DNA of 64,000 bases from Nemophila menziesii (taxonomy: Eukaryota; Streptophyta; Magnoliopsida; Boraginales; Hydrophyllaceae). Position 1 is the stretch's first letter. Every line of letters starts with the position of its first letter. The stretch covers positions 6,822,501 to 6,886,500 of the forward strand of contig JARWIR010000005.1 in assembly GCA_029959085.1 (NCBI GenBank). Reading direction: 5' to 3'. This document shows positions 31,483 through 42,711 of this stretch, in pieces. The translations under genes and the position numbers were made by a program. The notes beneath the pieces are model-generated. The model saw only the letters and a list, made by a program, of their open reading frames with translations. It was not told where the DNA came from and ran no database searches.

Positions 31483-34400
31483 AAAAATTCTCTTGTGCTT
31501 CATGCAATTTATGTTCTTCAAGAATCTTTTATGCTCCATACACTTCTCGTTCTCCGAGAATCTAATATTTTTATACGCTTTAAGTGTTTCGGGAACCTAT
31601 CATGCTCCACGGACATGTGTTCATCAAGATCATTAATATCAATCCAAGAATCATGTCATTTATCTTGGATATTTACTTATAATAGTAAAATTTTTAATAG
31701 TTCTTAAAAGGTAGAACCCTAACGTCATTGTATCCAGTACATGAGGACGTCTCCCTATGATTAAGTATAGGTTTTTGCATGAACCTTTATGATACAATTC
31801 GGGTCATAGAATTAAAATCTTGTATGACCATTTATTTATTTGTCGACAATTTTCACCACTTTGTGATTTAGGATACTCTTTATTCAATTCAGTCATAGTG
31901 AAAAAAAATATCAATTCCATAAACCTTCTCACGGTGTTATATATTTTCACTAAATAAATAATTTTTATGACTTTTCTATATTCAGGTACTGTACATTGGT
32001 CTCATCGGGGACTATTACTTCCTTTTAAGAGTAATGCATGTGCCAACATTAGCTGGCTCAGTAATTTTCTATCGTATTACGTGGATGTGCATATTCCACG
32101 GTTTTTACCATTTCATCATATACTCATGAGATTTTATTTTTCGGGGAGTGGTATATTTAAATCGATAGTTCAACCATGCTTCATACATTGATTATATGCA
32201 TTACCGATCTACCATGCTTCATGCGTTGGTTAGATGTATTACAAGTTTACGCGTTTCATGTGTTGGTTAGACTGATTATAGATCCACCACGCTTCATTTG
32301 TTGGTTATATACATTACATGTTTACCACACTTCATGCATTGGTTAGAGATATTATAGATTCACCACACTTTATGTGCTGGTTAGTATTATTTTAAGCTCA
32401 CCACGCTTCAAGTGTTGGTTAAATGCATTCGTTGACATATTTGTTTTTATATGTCCTTCTAGGACAATCATCTATACTGGAGCGTTGACAGTATATTTAT
32501 GGAACTTTACAATATTCTATGTGTTCTATGAATGCATTTGGTATATTATTTGCAAGACTTCGCAAATGACTCCTCTTTTGAATTTCAAGTTCTGATTCTT
32601 TAGTTAGTGGATAGAGATGAGACAATAAATTATATTCCCTAATATGGCACGCAATACTTTAGGTTGCGGTTTTTCTCTCCCTTATAAAGGATGAATTATC
32701 TCATTAAAATAATACTCTACAAAACATATTTTATATATATCACCTATTAAGGGTTTAAGATATTGAATAATAAAAAGAGAATTAGATTCAACAAACTCCA
32801 AGCTCCCGGTTGGGATAGTCTCACAATAATCTTACTAGAGAACGTGCAACATAAGGGTAGACACTTAGTACATGAATTTTCTGGTTCTTTTAAGTAGATA
32901 CGAAGTCAGTTCTCTATTATTCGAGATAGTATTATAGTCACTAGGGGACCAAGTCGTCATAAATACAAAATTCTTTGGATCTTGATATCATTGTTTTTTT
33001 TACAATGTACGTCTCAACTGCTCGAATATGTATATAATACAACCCCGAAGAAATAGCAGGAAACTTTTCTAATACACACTTCTGGTGTGACTTTCAGGGA
33101 TAATGCAAATATATATTGTTACTGTTACATATGGTTTATACAAAACATTCATTTCGGCGAATATCCTTAACTTTAGTAAATTTATCTAAGATTTCTTAAA
33201 AATAACTACTGGTTTATTTTTATTGTTGTACACAAGGTAACATAAGTTCTGGACATCCAAAACTTTAAATTAGATCGACCAAATGGTTTAACATACGACA
33301 TGTATGCAGCCAATATATAGTCCAATATACCGATAGTATCTATCGTTAAATTTCGTGATGACTTGTTTTTTTTCTCGTGATTTTCTCTTTTGTGAAATTT
33401 CTTATTATTCCACTTTTGGTGGTAAGAAATTTATTCTTTATAGTATTCATACTACTAATAAATTAAGTGTTGATTCTTTAATAACCTTAATCTCGACTAA
33501 AGTTCAGATCATCACGATGTCAATTCCATACAAATTGGAAGATGTTGTATTTTCTTCAGGAAGCACAATTTTATTCACTTCAGGGAATAATTTTAGTCAG
33601 AAAATGTTATATTTAATTCATTCGATGTGTGTGACCATCAAATGTATTTTTATAGATTTTAATAAGTCATTATATTCACTTCAGGGAAATGAAACTTAAC
33701 CAGTTGAACACGAATCGTGATTTTAAATCAACAGTCCATCATTTTTCTCACTTATAAGAAAATATAATTCTAATCCTTTACTCACGATATTATTACTCCA
33801 AGTATATAATTGTGGCTTAGAAAGTTTGAGACGGAATTCTTCAACACGTATTCATCTGTAATACTTTATCCATTTTGATGTCTATACCAAATAAAATTAA
33901 TGGATAAGAAAATGCAAAGTATGTACTTATGGAAGATACTGCACGTAGACTACTAGTTATACATACCATCTAGAAAATATACACGACTCTAGTACATATA
34001 CATATTTGAATAGTACAAATTTTTCTCATAGTTAAACTTCAAAATTTATATTCATTAAAATATTTCCGCTCCTATTTCTTATAGGGTATTCAATATTTTT
34101 ACTTCGGCATCAAGTAAGTCATTGATATCTTTTTCTTTGATTCCATATCTACTCAATAGAGATAAACCTAATGTACGGGTATCATCATTTTGTGACATAT
34201 CTGTTTTTTTAGTGTCTTTACCAATATTTTTCCACTTCTAGTGGTTATGGTTATTTTTCCTAGTAGTATTCAAACTATTATGATTCCACAAATTATTCTT
34301 TTCAAGACCTTAGCCTCTTCTGGAGTCCAGGTCACCAGAATTTCAGCTCTAAACATAATATTTCATTTTCTTCAAGAAATATAGTTTCATTTCAGGAAAT

Positions 34401-35886
34401 GGTTTTTATATAAATTAAAAGCCGTTTATTCACTCCAGGGTTAAAATAATATAAATTATGAGATTACAATACCAATATGAATTATAAAAGATTATCAATA
34501 TATAATCTTATAATTACAAATGAATTAAATAAAACTTGATTATTCTATTTGAAAAAACACCAGCGTAGCTCCTGTTTTTTTTCATGATAAAATTAAATTT
34601 CGCTCCATTCTCTTATATATTGGAAAAATTGCATTTTCTTCCATAAATGGATTTTTTTCGCAAAATACATTTTCATTTACATTGGAAATGGTTATAAATA
34701 GGCAATACAATGTTTAAGCCACACGCTTATTGCCAACACCCAGTCAATTTTCATAGATATAAAACAGGTTGCATTCTCTTCAGGTTATGCAATTTCATTC
34801 GCTTCGGGGAACGAAAATAATACAGTAGAATGGGAATCTTAATTTTAAATTAAGATTTTTTTTGGTAAATTATGTTCTATTTTGATTCGAGACAGGTTCG
34901 AATCTCACAAATGTCGAAAATAATAAATTTATGCTTCAGACATAAATATATGTACATATAAATATTTTAGATACAAAATTATATCATAGCTCAATTGGTA
35001 AAGTATGTTGTTCTCTATAGATTCGGGATGGGTTTGAATCTCGCAAGTGGCTAAAACAATTAATATTATGCTTCAGGCCTATAGCGTTAGATTTTGAATA
35101 ATTATTTTTTATGCTTCGGGCATATGTTTTGTTTTTTAGGCTTCGTGCCTATAACATTAGATTTCGAACCCAAAAATTATTTATTTTATGCTCCAGACAT
35201 ATTATTATATTATTATTTTTATGCTTCGGGTATATATCTTATTCTCTAGGTTTCGGGCCTATATTTATAATTTATATTATTACACACATACAATATAAAT
35301 TATATAAACCTACAATTTTACCTTTAATCCAAAGAGTTTTTTTTTCAAGTGGAAAACTCGTTCATTTTTTTTTTCTTTGATGGTCAACGTGGGTTGCTCA
35401 TGAAGAGTAAGACCAATTCATTAAATCCATAAATAAAACCACCATGGAAATCCCAACAACCCTTTTAAACCTTTACATTAAGTTCTCTAGAATAAGGCTT
35501 TTGGAAGTGATTCACAACCATCCAAGATGATATCAAACCTCATTATCAATATATACACAATATATAACGCCATAATTTGAATCTTTTAACCTGTAAATAT
35601 AATACTCAAACATTTCTAAATAAAACCAAATTTAAATGTCAAAACAAACAGAAAATTATAGGATGATAGAAATTAGCAGGCTTAGATAAACTGAAAAAAT
35701 AGAGATCGAAAGTAGACAAGTATTTATGAACTGAACTGTTGCTATTAGCCTCATCTGCTATCTCCATCGAGATATTTAAAATCCAGTCAACATGGAAGAA
35801 ACCCATTTCTTTGTTCTCTGATCTCCAGCTATATAATAATATAAACATTATTTTATCTTAATAGTTAGAGTATCGTGCTGATGACG
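31483..35886 (-). other. Internal non-coding region of the 8.2-kb LTR element
   Basis: No retroviral motif is visible on either strand. The region is made of diverged periodic sequence: TTCTTCAAGAAT- and GCTCCA-type motifs (31490-31640), the 38-bp array (32174-32431), CTTCAGGGAA-type motifs (33550-34830) and GCTTCGGGC(A/C)TAT-type motifs (34930-35260). A T run followed by TTGATGGTCAACGTGG at about 35365-35400 may be the tail of another small LINE insertion. Frames such as 33355-33699 lack any domain. Confidence 0.6.
32174..32431. repeat. 38-bp tandem repeat, about seven units
   Basis: Units start near 32174, 32212, 32250, 32287, 32325, 32363 and 32401. Each has CCA(C/T)(G/A)CTTCATG(C/T)(G/A)TTGGTTAGA, then an AT stretch ending in a TTA or TCA before the next CCA. 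Period is about 38 nt with substitutions and a one-base deletion in the third unit. Confidence 0.85.
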
Positions 35887-36105
35887 TGTTATAAAGTAAG
35901 ATAAGAAAACAAAAAAGAATAAAGTATAAGATGATTTCATTCATTCAAACTTGTGTACAATATGATGATAGGAGGGTCATATATTTATAGGTAGTATATG
36001 ACCCTTCATTTGATACAATAATTGTGTCATAAAGGAGAGAATATAAAGAGTTTGTAATCCCTTAATATTTAGGACATCCATTAATATTCCATTATATATA
36101 TAACA
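35887..36105 (-). repeat. 5' LTR of the 8.2-kb element
   Basis: The 219-bp repeat begins TGTTATAAAGTAAG and ends ATATATATAACA. It is the uninterrupted partner of 27941-28412 and shows the empty site of the LINE in that copy. It is followed by the ACAAT target duplication. Confidence 0.85.
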
Positions 36106-36445
36106 ACAATAATGTTTAGAGATTTTTACCCCATAGATAGAGAAACTCTCTCTTAACATCAAATACATCTTATTTATTTATTCTTTTTGCTAAAGCCACT
36201 AATAATATTTAGCACTATATACCTTTATCCATAACATATTATATCCTTAAAATAATTTTTATTTACTATATATATTAAATAAATATCCAAAATTCTTAAA
36301 TTCTCTCACACCCACTTATTTTTCTTTCATTCTCTTTCTATATTAAAATTTCTATAACAACTTTCTCTCTTCACCCTATATTTGTTTTGTTTGCAATTTT
36401 CACACCCTATATTGAAGATTCTATACCCAAAACTTCGTTCGTTCA
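36106..36445. other. AT-rich stretch between elements
   Basis: Nothing recognised beyond CT-rich runs near 36300-36400. Confidence 0.35.
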
Positions 36446-36447
36446 TG

Positions 36448-38260
36448 AAGGAGACACTAATCAAAGCCATCATTAATGCCATCTCAAATAATTCAATGAC
36501 AGATTTTCTAGTTCCAAAATAAAATTAACTAATCATATTGCTTCTCTCATCTTAGACTTTTTTTGGGGTAACAATGTCCAGATCAGAACCCACTGGCTAG
36601 TTGGACTACCTTAATCAAACACAAGTCAGATGGAGGACTTGGATTTAAGGAGTTTAATGAAAATAATCTTGCACTTCTTGCCTCTAATGCTTGGAAATTC
36701 CTTCTAACACTGGATTCAGTTGTTTTTACAACTTTGAAAGGAAAATATTTTCCAAAATGGGATTTTCTGGAGGCAAAAGTAAGAAATAATTGTCCTTGGG
36801 GTTTTATAAATCTTATAACAGGTAGTAATATTTTTATCAAAGATCTCTTCTAGAATATTTGTAAAGGAGATAAAGTCAATATATGGAACAATTTATGGAT
36901 TGTAGGTACTAAATATCTAACTAGACCAGATGTGATTAATTTACATTAGGTAAGGGAACATATTAATAGTCTGGGTATAGGGTGTAACCTTTCTTTACTT
37001 AACACTATATTTACTCAAAAAATGGTTACAATTTGAAACAATTTTAGGAATTCATGTTTCACCTAGACTGCTTGATACACCTGTATGGACTAAGTCTATT
37101 TCAGGAAGTGTCACTGTAAAGGAGGCATATTCCTAAAATAGGATGGAAAACCAGGGGATGGAGGAGAATAAATTGAGGGATATAGGAAAATCTTATTACC
37201 CTACCTCTAAGACAGTTTGGGAATTTATTTCAAAGCTTAAAGTTTCACCAAATGTGAGAAATTTCTTATGGAGGGCCTGCATGATGGTCATCAAACCAAT
37301 GATAATAGTTTCAAGAGGAAAATGTCTCAAGATTTTAATTGTAATATATGTAAAGCAACTGTTGAAACTATCGAACATACTATATTTCAGTGTGACTGGG
37401 CTAGAATTGTTTGGATAGCCTCACCACTCACTTTTTATCTCTAAGTGTCTATACTAGATCTATGATAATATGGGTTGAAATTCTCATGGATTATATCAAA
37501 GTTTGAGCCCAAGAGAATTCACATTTTGCTGAATTAGTGACTAATTTAGCTTGGCATATTTGGAAGAAAAGAAAATCCTTTATATTTACATGACCCACCC
37601 ATGACAATGAAAAATACGGTCATGGCCAATGATGAATACATGATTGCTAACAACAAGTCTTTTGAGGTCTCTAATAACAATAAACAACCTTTGGTAACCG
37701 AGCCAATTACGATAATGAGTAATGCTTTAAGCAACTCAAGGTAACACTTAACCTAAACAGGGTGGGATCCACCCTCATTAGGTAAAATCAAAATAAATAC
37801 AGATGCTGCCTTTGTTACATCAAACTCTAACTCATCTCTTCCTATTATTGCTAGGTATCACAACGACAAGTTCTCGGATGAAAATTCTAGACGCATGAGA
37901 GCCTTATCACTTATGAAGGCAGAAACTAGAGGAGTCTATGAATTTTGTAGAATGACGACTTTATACATGCATGGAATAGTTACTATAAAGAATGACTTCT
38001 CTTTGGTTTAAAGGAATTAGAGAGTGTAGCATGACTCATAACATTAAGCTCTTTTTAGCATCTAGGGGTAAAAACTTGATAGCCGATTGGGCAGCTAAAA
38101 AAAAGTTTAAAGACAAATTGTTTGGCTTAGAATGGATCCATTTATCCCAATTGGCTAAATTACTTTATAATGACCACAATGCAATAAACATTGGGTGACT
38201 TATGTAACCTCTTTCTTTCAATATATTGTTTTTCAACTAAAAAAAGATATAAGTCACCTA
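36448..38260 (+). mobile_element. Degenerate L1-type LINE with RNase H (family C)
   Basis: Broken plus-strand frames encode, in order: ETLIKAIINAISNNSMTDFL (near 36455-36520), LDFFWGNNVQIRTHWL, GGLGFKEFNENNLALLASNA, WNNLWI, VWEFISKLKVSPNVRNFLW (in frame 37143-37418), a zinc knuckle CNICKATVETIEHTIFQC (about 37340-37395), the RNase H start KINTDAAFV (near 37790) and its end LIADWAAKKKF (about 38075-38107). The tail ends in an A run near 38250. Numerous stops and shifts show long decay. The order equals that of an intact plant LINE ORF2 C-terminal half. Confidence 0.85.
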
Positions 38261-39685
38261 CACGATTCTAGAGGGGTCAACCACCTTCTAGCATCTAGAC
38301 GAGACATAGGGAAGATTTAGATGAGAATTTTTTGAACAATGTTCTTCATTAGACTCTTAATAATGGGACATCTCATTATAGAGTATACAATTTTTGAAAT
38401 TTTAAATCATATGTGACTATCCAAAATGCTAGTCGCCTACTTTCTATACAAAAAGTTATAATTTTAATTATTCATAAAATATGAATATATTTAATAATTA
38501 ATTGCTTAAATTTTAGAATTAGAAAGTGTGAAGTAATTTTGAGCAAAGAAAATAATTGTTAAAAATTATAAACATTTGAAAAAAAATATAATTAAATATA
38601 ATTTAAATGTTTATATTTTTTGTTTTTTGAATATTTTTATAATATATTAATAGTTTAAAATACAAATAAAAATTTATAACTTTATAAATTAGTTATAAAA
38701 TATTCTTGGAATAAAGTTTGAATATGATTTTTAAGTTGGGAAGCTAACTTGATTAAGGGAGTTATAATTTAAGATGGAAGTGTTGGATTTATGGCTATCT
38801 TTATTCTTTGGCTTTTTTTTTTTGTAATTGATGACTAAATGGTTTTCAAAGTAAATTTTATCAAAGAGAATGTGAAGAGTTTTTAACTAAATTCCATATT
38901 GATTATGGAGAAGTTTTTTATATTAAACTTTTTACATACATTTAAATGGATTAAATCATGGTCCTGAGAATTTTATAGGTTTATCACCACACATACGCTA
39001 CCACCACCATTCCCGTTTGCCCTCGCACTGATGCGACAAGGCATGCAGTGATCGTGAGTTATCGAGAGACTTGGAGAATTAATAATTAAACGTAAAATGA
39101 GTTTTATTACCATAAATTTATAAGATTTTTTATACTGGTTTTTCTAAAGTCTAAAAATATTTTTTGACTATTGACTTATTTTCGCAAATGGTTTATTTGC
39201 TACACATTTTTCACATGATATTGAAGGTTCAGTTGATTTTAATGTCGGTAACGTTCAGAATTGAATGCCAGAAAACACTTTCCTTATCTCTTGTTTGTGG
39301 TTAATGCCTTTATGTGATTGGTTCTTTAATGTCTCTATAAACCAAACTTCATCCTTCATGTGTGACATTCCAAGGGAAGAGAAGTGAATAATTTTATTCA
39401 TTATCTCCCCTCTCTAAATTTACCTTTGTGTTGAAAAGTATCTTTGGATAGTTTGGGTGATACTTTAATCCTATTTTAGAGAGCGCACTTTAGACAAGGT
39501 GAAAGACGAATGGTGTATACAATTTAGCACCCCGAATGCAATACTAATCATTATATCTTTCTATTGTTGTTATATATATATATATATATATTCCAATTTA
39601 TTCTCATTATTTTCCCACAAGAAGAAGTGCTTGACCCTTAAGTGGAGAATATTTTATATTGTATAAGAAACCTTATTATATCTTT
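38261..39685. other. AT-rich stretch without recognised genes
   Basis: No frame or repeat terminus is supported. A TA microsatellite lies at 39571-39590. A short GC-richer patch occurs near 38990-39060. Confidence 0.4.
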
Positions 39686-39689
39686 CGTC

Positions 39690-40290
39690 ATCGATCTTCT
39701 ACTAAGTCATGGGTGAATATAGTTTGAGATCCTTATGTAGCCCCCGTACATATCATCAATGTATGAATGACTTTAGAACAAAGACTACAAACCGTCAATA
39801 AGATGATATACATAGAACTGAATTTGCTTTGTGATATGTGTTTTGATAATTTTAAAACAAATAAGTACTTATTTTTTTAATATGCTTTTTCTAGTGTAGT
39901 TTGGAAGACTGTTCAGAATTGGCAAGATATCACTAAAAAGATAAATACTATATTGAACTCTTTTAAATGGTTTAAAAGTTGAAAAATGAGAAAATTTAGA
40001 GAAGGAAAGCAAGCCACAACGTTTTGTAGCGATTGCGTACTTCATTTAGAAAACGAGGAATTAGTTAATTTTCAAGGATGCGACCCTATCTCGTGAATCA
40101 CATTCAAGCAAGTTAAGCTTTGTACATTTTATATATTTTGTATCCCATCTTTCATTTATGAATAATAGTAGGTTTATTCGAGATGTGCACTCATGATACC
40201 TACATGTTTAGACAGTTATTATATTGTTGGATTTTTTTTGTTCCGTATATTGTTGGATTTAAATAGTCATTGTATTTGTGTTGTATACCG
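39690..40290 (+). mobile_element. Strongly decayed LINE (family A) 3' fragment
   Basis: Broken plus-strand sequence resembles the family A ORF2: ELNLLCDMCF followed by NFKTNKYLFF near 39817-39880 corresponds to ELDPLCDLCKEDFESNRHLFF. VVWKTVQNWQDI and TILNSFKW follow. The tail contains GATACCTACATG and ATACCGTTCGC motifs that can be aligned to the family A 3' UTR. No poly(A) or TSD is clear. Confidence 0.6.
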
Positions 40291-40542
40291 TTCGCTTCCC
40301 ATTTATACAACCCTTTACTTAATAAAAAATTAAATAATTAGAGAGATACTAGACTTTACTCATATTTATATCTAACATTACTTATTAGGTTTTGACTGAA
40401 AAAACATATTAGGTAATGAATTTGTCTATAATAGATTTAATAGGTCGGAATACCCTTTCTTTGTAATCTTTTTTTTTTTTTGCATACATAAGAGGCTTTA
40501 AAAGCCGTTAAGCAAAAGGAATTACAGAAAGAACACGAGTTC

Positions 40543-42397
40543 TTATTGAGTCTCTAGTACAACTCTAGGGGTTGCACACTCGCTCCTATCTTTTGTAATA
40601 AAGTTCCATAGGTAGTCCGGAGGATCATCGAAGTTTATTGGTTCCATATTCATAGACGCACCGACTCTAGCCAATTTATCCGCACAAGAGTTCGCCTCTC
40701 GATAAATATGTGATACCTTTAGCATAGGATAATTACGTAGTATTGTCCAACATTCACGCGCAATTGAAACCGAGTGACTACTTGAGTTTCCATCGCCCTT
40801 CACTAGCGCATGAAACTCCCTCGAGTCAAAATCTTTATTTATAGAACTCCCACCGCCCTTCACTAGCGCGTGGAGCACCTCCGAGTCCGTTTCAATGCAT
40901 AATTCCTTGTATCCCTTATTGATAGCCCATCGGAGACCATAATGAAGGGCAAGCAGTTCCGAAACAAAAGGAGATACAAATAAACAAGGGCCTACAAAAC
41001 CGACAATACATGTACCATTTGAGTCTCTAACGATTCCTCCTATGCCCGCAGTTCTTTTGGGTTCATTGAAGCTTCCATCGAAGTTTAATTTGAAGCCTTT
41101 TATTGGTTTCACCCATTTGACCATCACGCTCTTGGCTAATTTAATTATACCACCATCAAGGCTTTTTCCCCAAGCCAAAACAAAAGAACTCGCAAGGGAA
41201 ATTATTTCTTTTTTTATCTCGCGCTCGTGTGAGAACATTGGTCCTTCATTGAATATCGCATCGTTACGTTTATTCCAGATAATCCACATAGCAGCTACAA
41301 ATATATACTTCCATTCGATCCCCGCTACTCGCGCTTTGGATAAGAGATGCCCTTCTACCCATTGCTTAACATTTATTGCCTCAAAAAGATCACTAGACAA
41401 CACAGCTGCACTCCCCTGTCCTCGGAATTTTGCAGCTCCAGCGGTACTGCTGCAATCCACTTCCCAGCGGCGGTTTAGTTTCTGCAGCAAATCTGCATCA
41501 GCAGGGTCCAAAACCTGCAATTCCAGGCCTTCGGCAGAGAGCTGCTGCATTCCCATCCATGTTCCTCTCGGCTGCAGCTGTATTCCAGGGGCTCGGCCCC
41601 ACCTATTACCTGCAATTAAGCCAAAAGCCTTCCAAAAAGTGTTAGCAAAATGACAAGATATCAATACATGATGAAGGTCCTCTATAGCTGCTCCGCAAAT
41701 ATTACATTTCCGAGTTTCCACAACATTCCTTTTATATAAATTTCCACCGGTTGGGATTCGGTTAAGCACGATTCTCCACATGAACACACAGATTTTTTTA
41801 GCGCACTTAAGTTTCCAAATAAGGCCCCAATTAAATGATTGATCCAAGACTATTTCCTCCATATTATCATACGCCGTTTTGACCGTAAAAATACCCGAGT
41901 TTTTGAACCTCCATAACACACTCGCCTCAGCATCTATACTTTGCTCAACTATACCATCACGTAGTATTTTAGTACCCGCTAAGATAGCTTTGCAAACACC
42001 GGAATCGTTTGGATTTACTTGGCGATTTAGTAGCCCGTTCTTAAAATATTTGTCTTTAAGTACTTCAACCCATGCTACTGTATTGTCATTTTGCAAGATT
42101 CTCCAACCAAGCTTCGCGAGGAGGGCTAGATTGTATTTTTCCGCGCTCCTAAGTCCTAGTCCTCCATTGCACTTTGGTTTACAAATCTGTTGCCACGCTA
42201 CCCAGTGGAGTTTTCTTTCCGTTGGCGAGGAACCCCAAATAAAGCCTCTAGTTATCCTATCGATCTCATTGCATACGTATTTCGGGAGCTTTGTAACTTG
42301 CATTTGATACACCGGAGTTGCACTCAACATGGATTGTGCTAGCGTAATACGACCCGCGCGAGATAGAGTCTTTGATTTCCATGTTGATAGCTTCCCC
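40543..42397 (-). CDS. LINE ORF2 C-terminal half: zinc knuckle and RNase H
   Basis: The frame is open for about 617 codons; the first Met in it is at 42330. Domains by residue from that Met: ITRGFIWGSS and GGLGLRSAEKYNLALLAKLG (about 25-70), FMWRIVLNRIPTGGNLYKR (about 184-203), the knuckle CNICGAAIEDLHHVLISC (about 209-226), WKYIFVAAMWIIWNKRNDAIF, then RNase H from KLNFDGSF (about 410) with E in VSELLALHYGL, D in CIETDSEV and the last D in EANSCADKLAR. All four D-E-D-D residues are visible. A 60-bp in-frame duplication lies within RNase H. A Gln/Gly/Leu-rich insert of about 70 residues follows the knuckle. It lacks endonuclease and most of RT, so it cannot retrotranspose alone. Confidence 0.8.
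40794..40913 (-). repeat. In-frame 60-bp tandem duplication in the LINE RNase H
   Basis: CGCCCTTCACTAGCGC begins at 40794 and again at 40854. In protein, HALVKG occurs twice 20 residues apart (once in EVLHALVKGGGSS and once in REFHALVKGDGNSS), just after the ETDSE catalytic motif. Confidence 0.85.
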
Positions 42398-42601
42398 TGA
42401 TAAGATAAAGAAGAGTATCACTCAAGTAACAAACTAATAGCTGTCAAGTGGTTGAAACAGTTAGTATAATATGTATGTATAGGTGTATGTAGGTGTATGT
42501 ATAATCTGTTATGCAGAATAGTATAAGTAGATACATTGACTCATGTAATCACTTAACACATCAAATAATAAAACTTTCTCTTTTCTTCTCTACTTCTATT
42601 A
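42398..42601 (+). repeat. Copia 5' LTR with TG...TA ends
   Basis: The boundaries are set by the TCCCC target duplication on the left and the primer site on the right. The end ATTA is also what abuts the TCCCC duplication at 43556. The family therefore seems to end in TA rather than the usual CA. Confidence 0.75.
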
Positions 42602-42613
42602 TGGTATCAGAGC
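42602..42613 (+). other. tRNA-iMet primer-binding site
   Basis: TGGTATCAGAGC directly follows the LTR. It is complementary to the 3' end of initiator methionine tRNA, used by most plant copia elements to start minus-strand DNA synthesis. Confidence 0.95.
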
Positions 42614-42711
42614 AAAGGAGGTTTAGCTCAAAATTTTAATCGCCATTAATGGCGTCTTGAAGCTTTTTCAGACCTCCGCTTCTTCAATCGATCTTCCGCT
42701 TCTCGCTTTCA

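Larger units (their letters stand above)
27941..36105 (-). mobile_element. LTR retrotransposon, 8.2 kb, no recognisable gag-pol
   Basis: Direct repeats beginning TGTTATAAA and ending TATAACA bound the element (27941-28412, itself interrupted, and 35887-36105). The perfect 5-bp target duplication ACAAT lies at 27936-27940 and 36106-36110. Read on the minus strand, CATCAGCACGATACTC just inside the right LTR sits where a primer-binding site is expected. AAGGGACAG, a purine run, borders the left LTR, so the element points left. The internal 7.5 kb holds short periodic repeats and two LINE insertions but no visible gag, protease, integrase or RT. It resembles a large non-autonomous derivative, probably of copia type. 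Confidence 0.8.

Noticed and set aside
33355..33699. 114-codon frame in the 8.2-kb LTR element
   Set aside because: It is on the strand opposite to the element's inferred direction and shows no gag, protease, integrase or RT motif.
41042..42307. Plus-strand frames of 142 to 203 codons
   Set aside because: They lie opposite the LINE ORF2 frame, which has clear zinc-knuckle and RNase H motifs; the plus-strand peptides have none.
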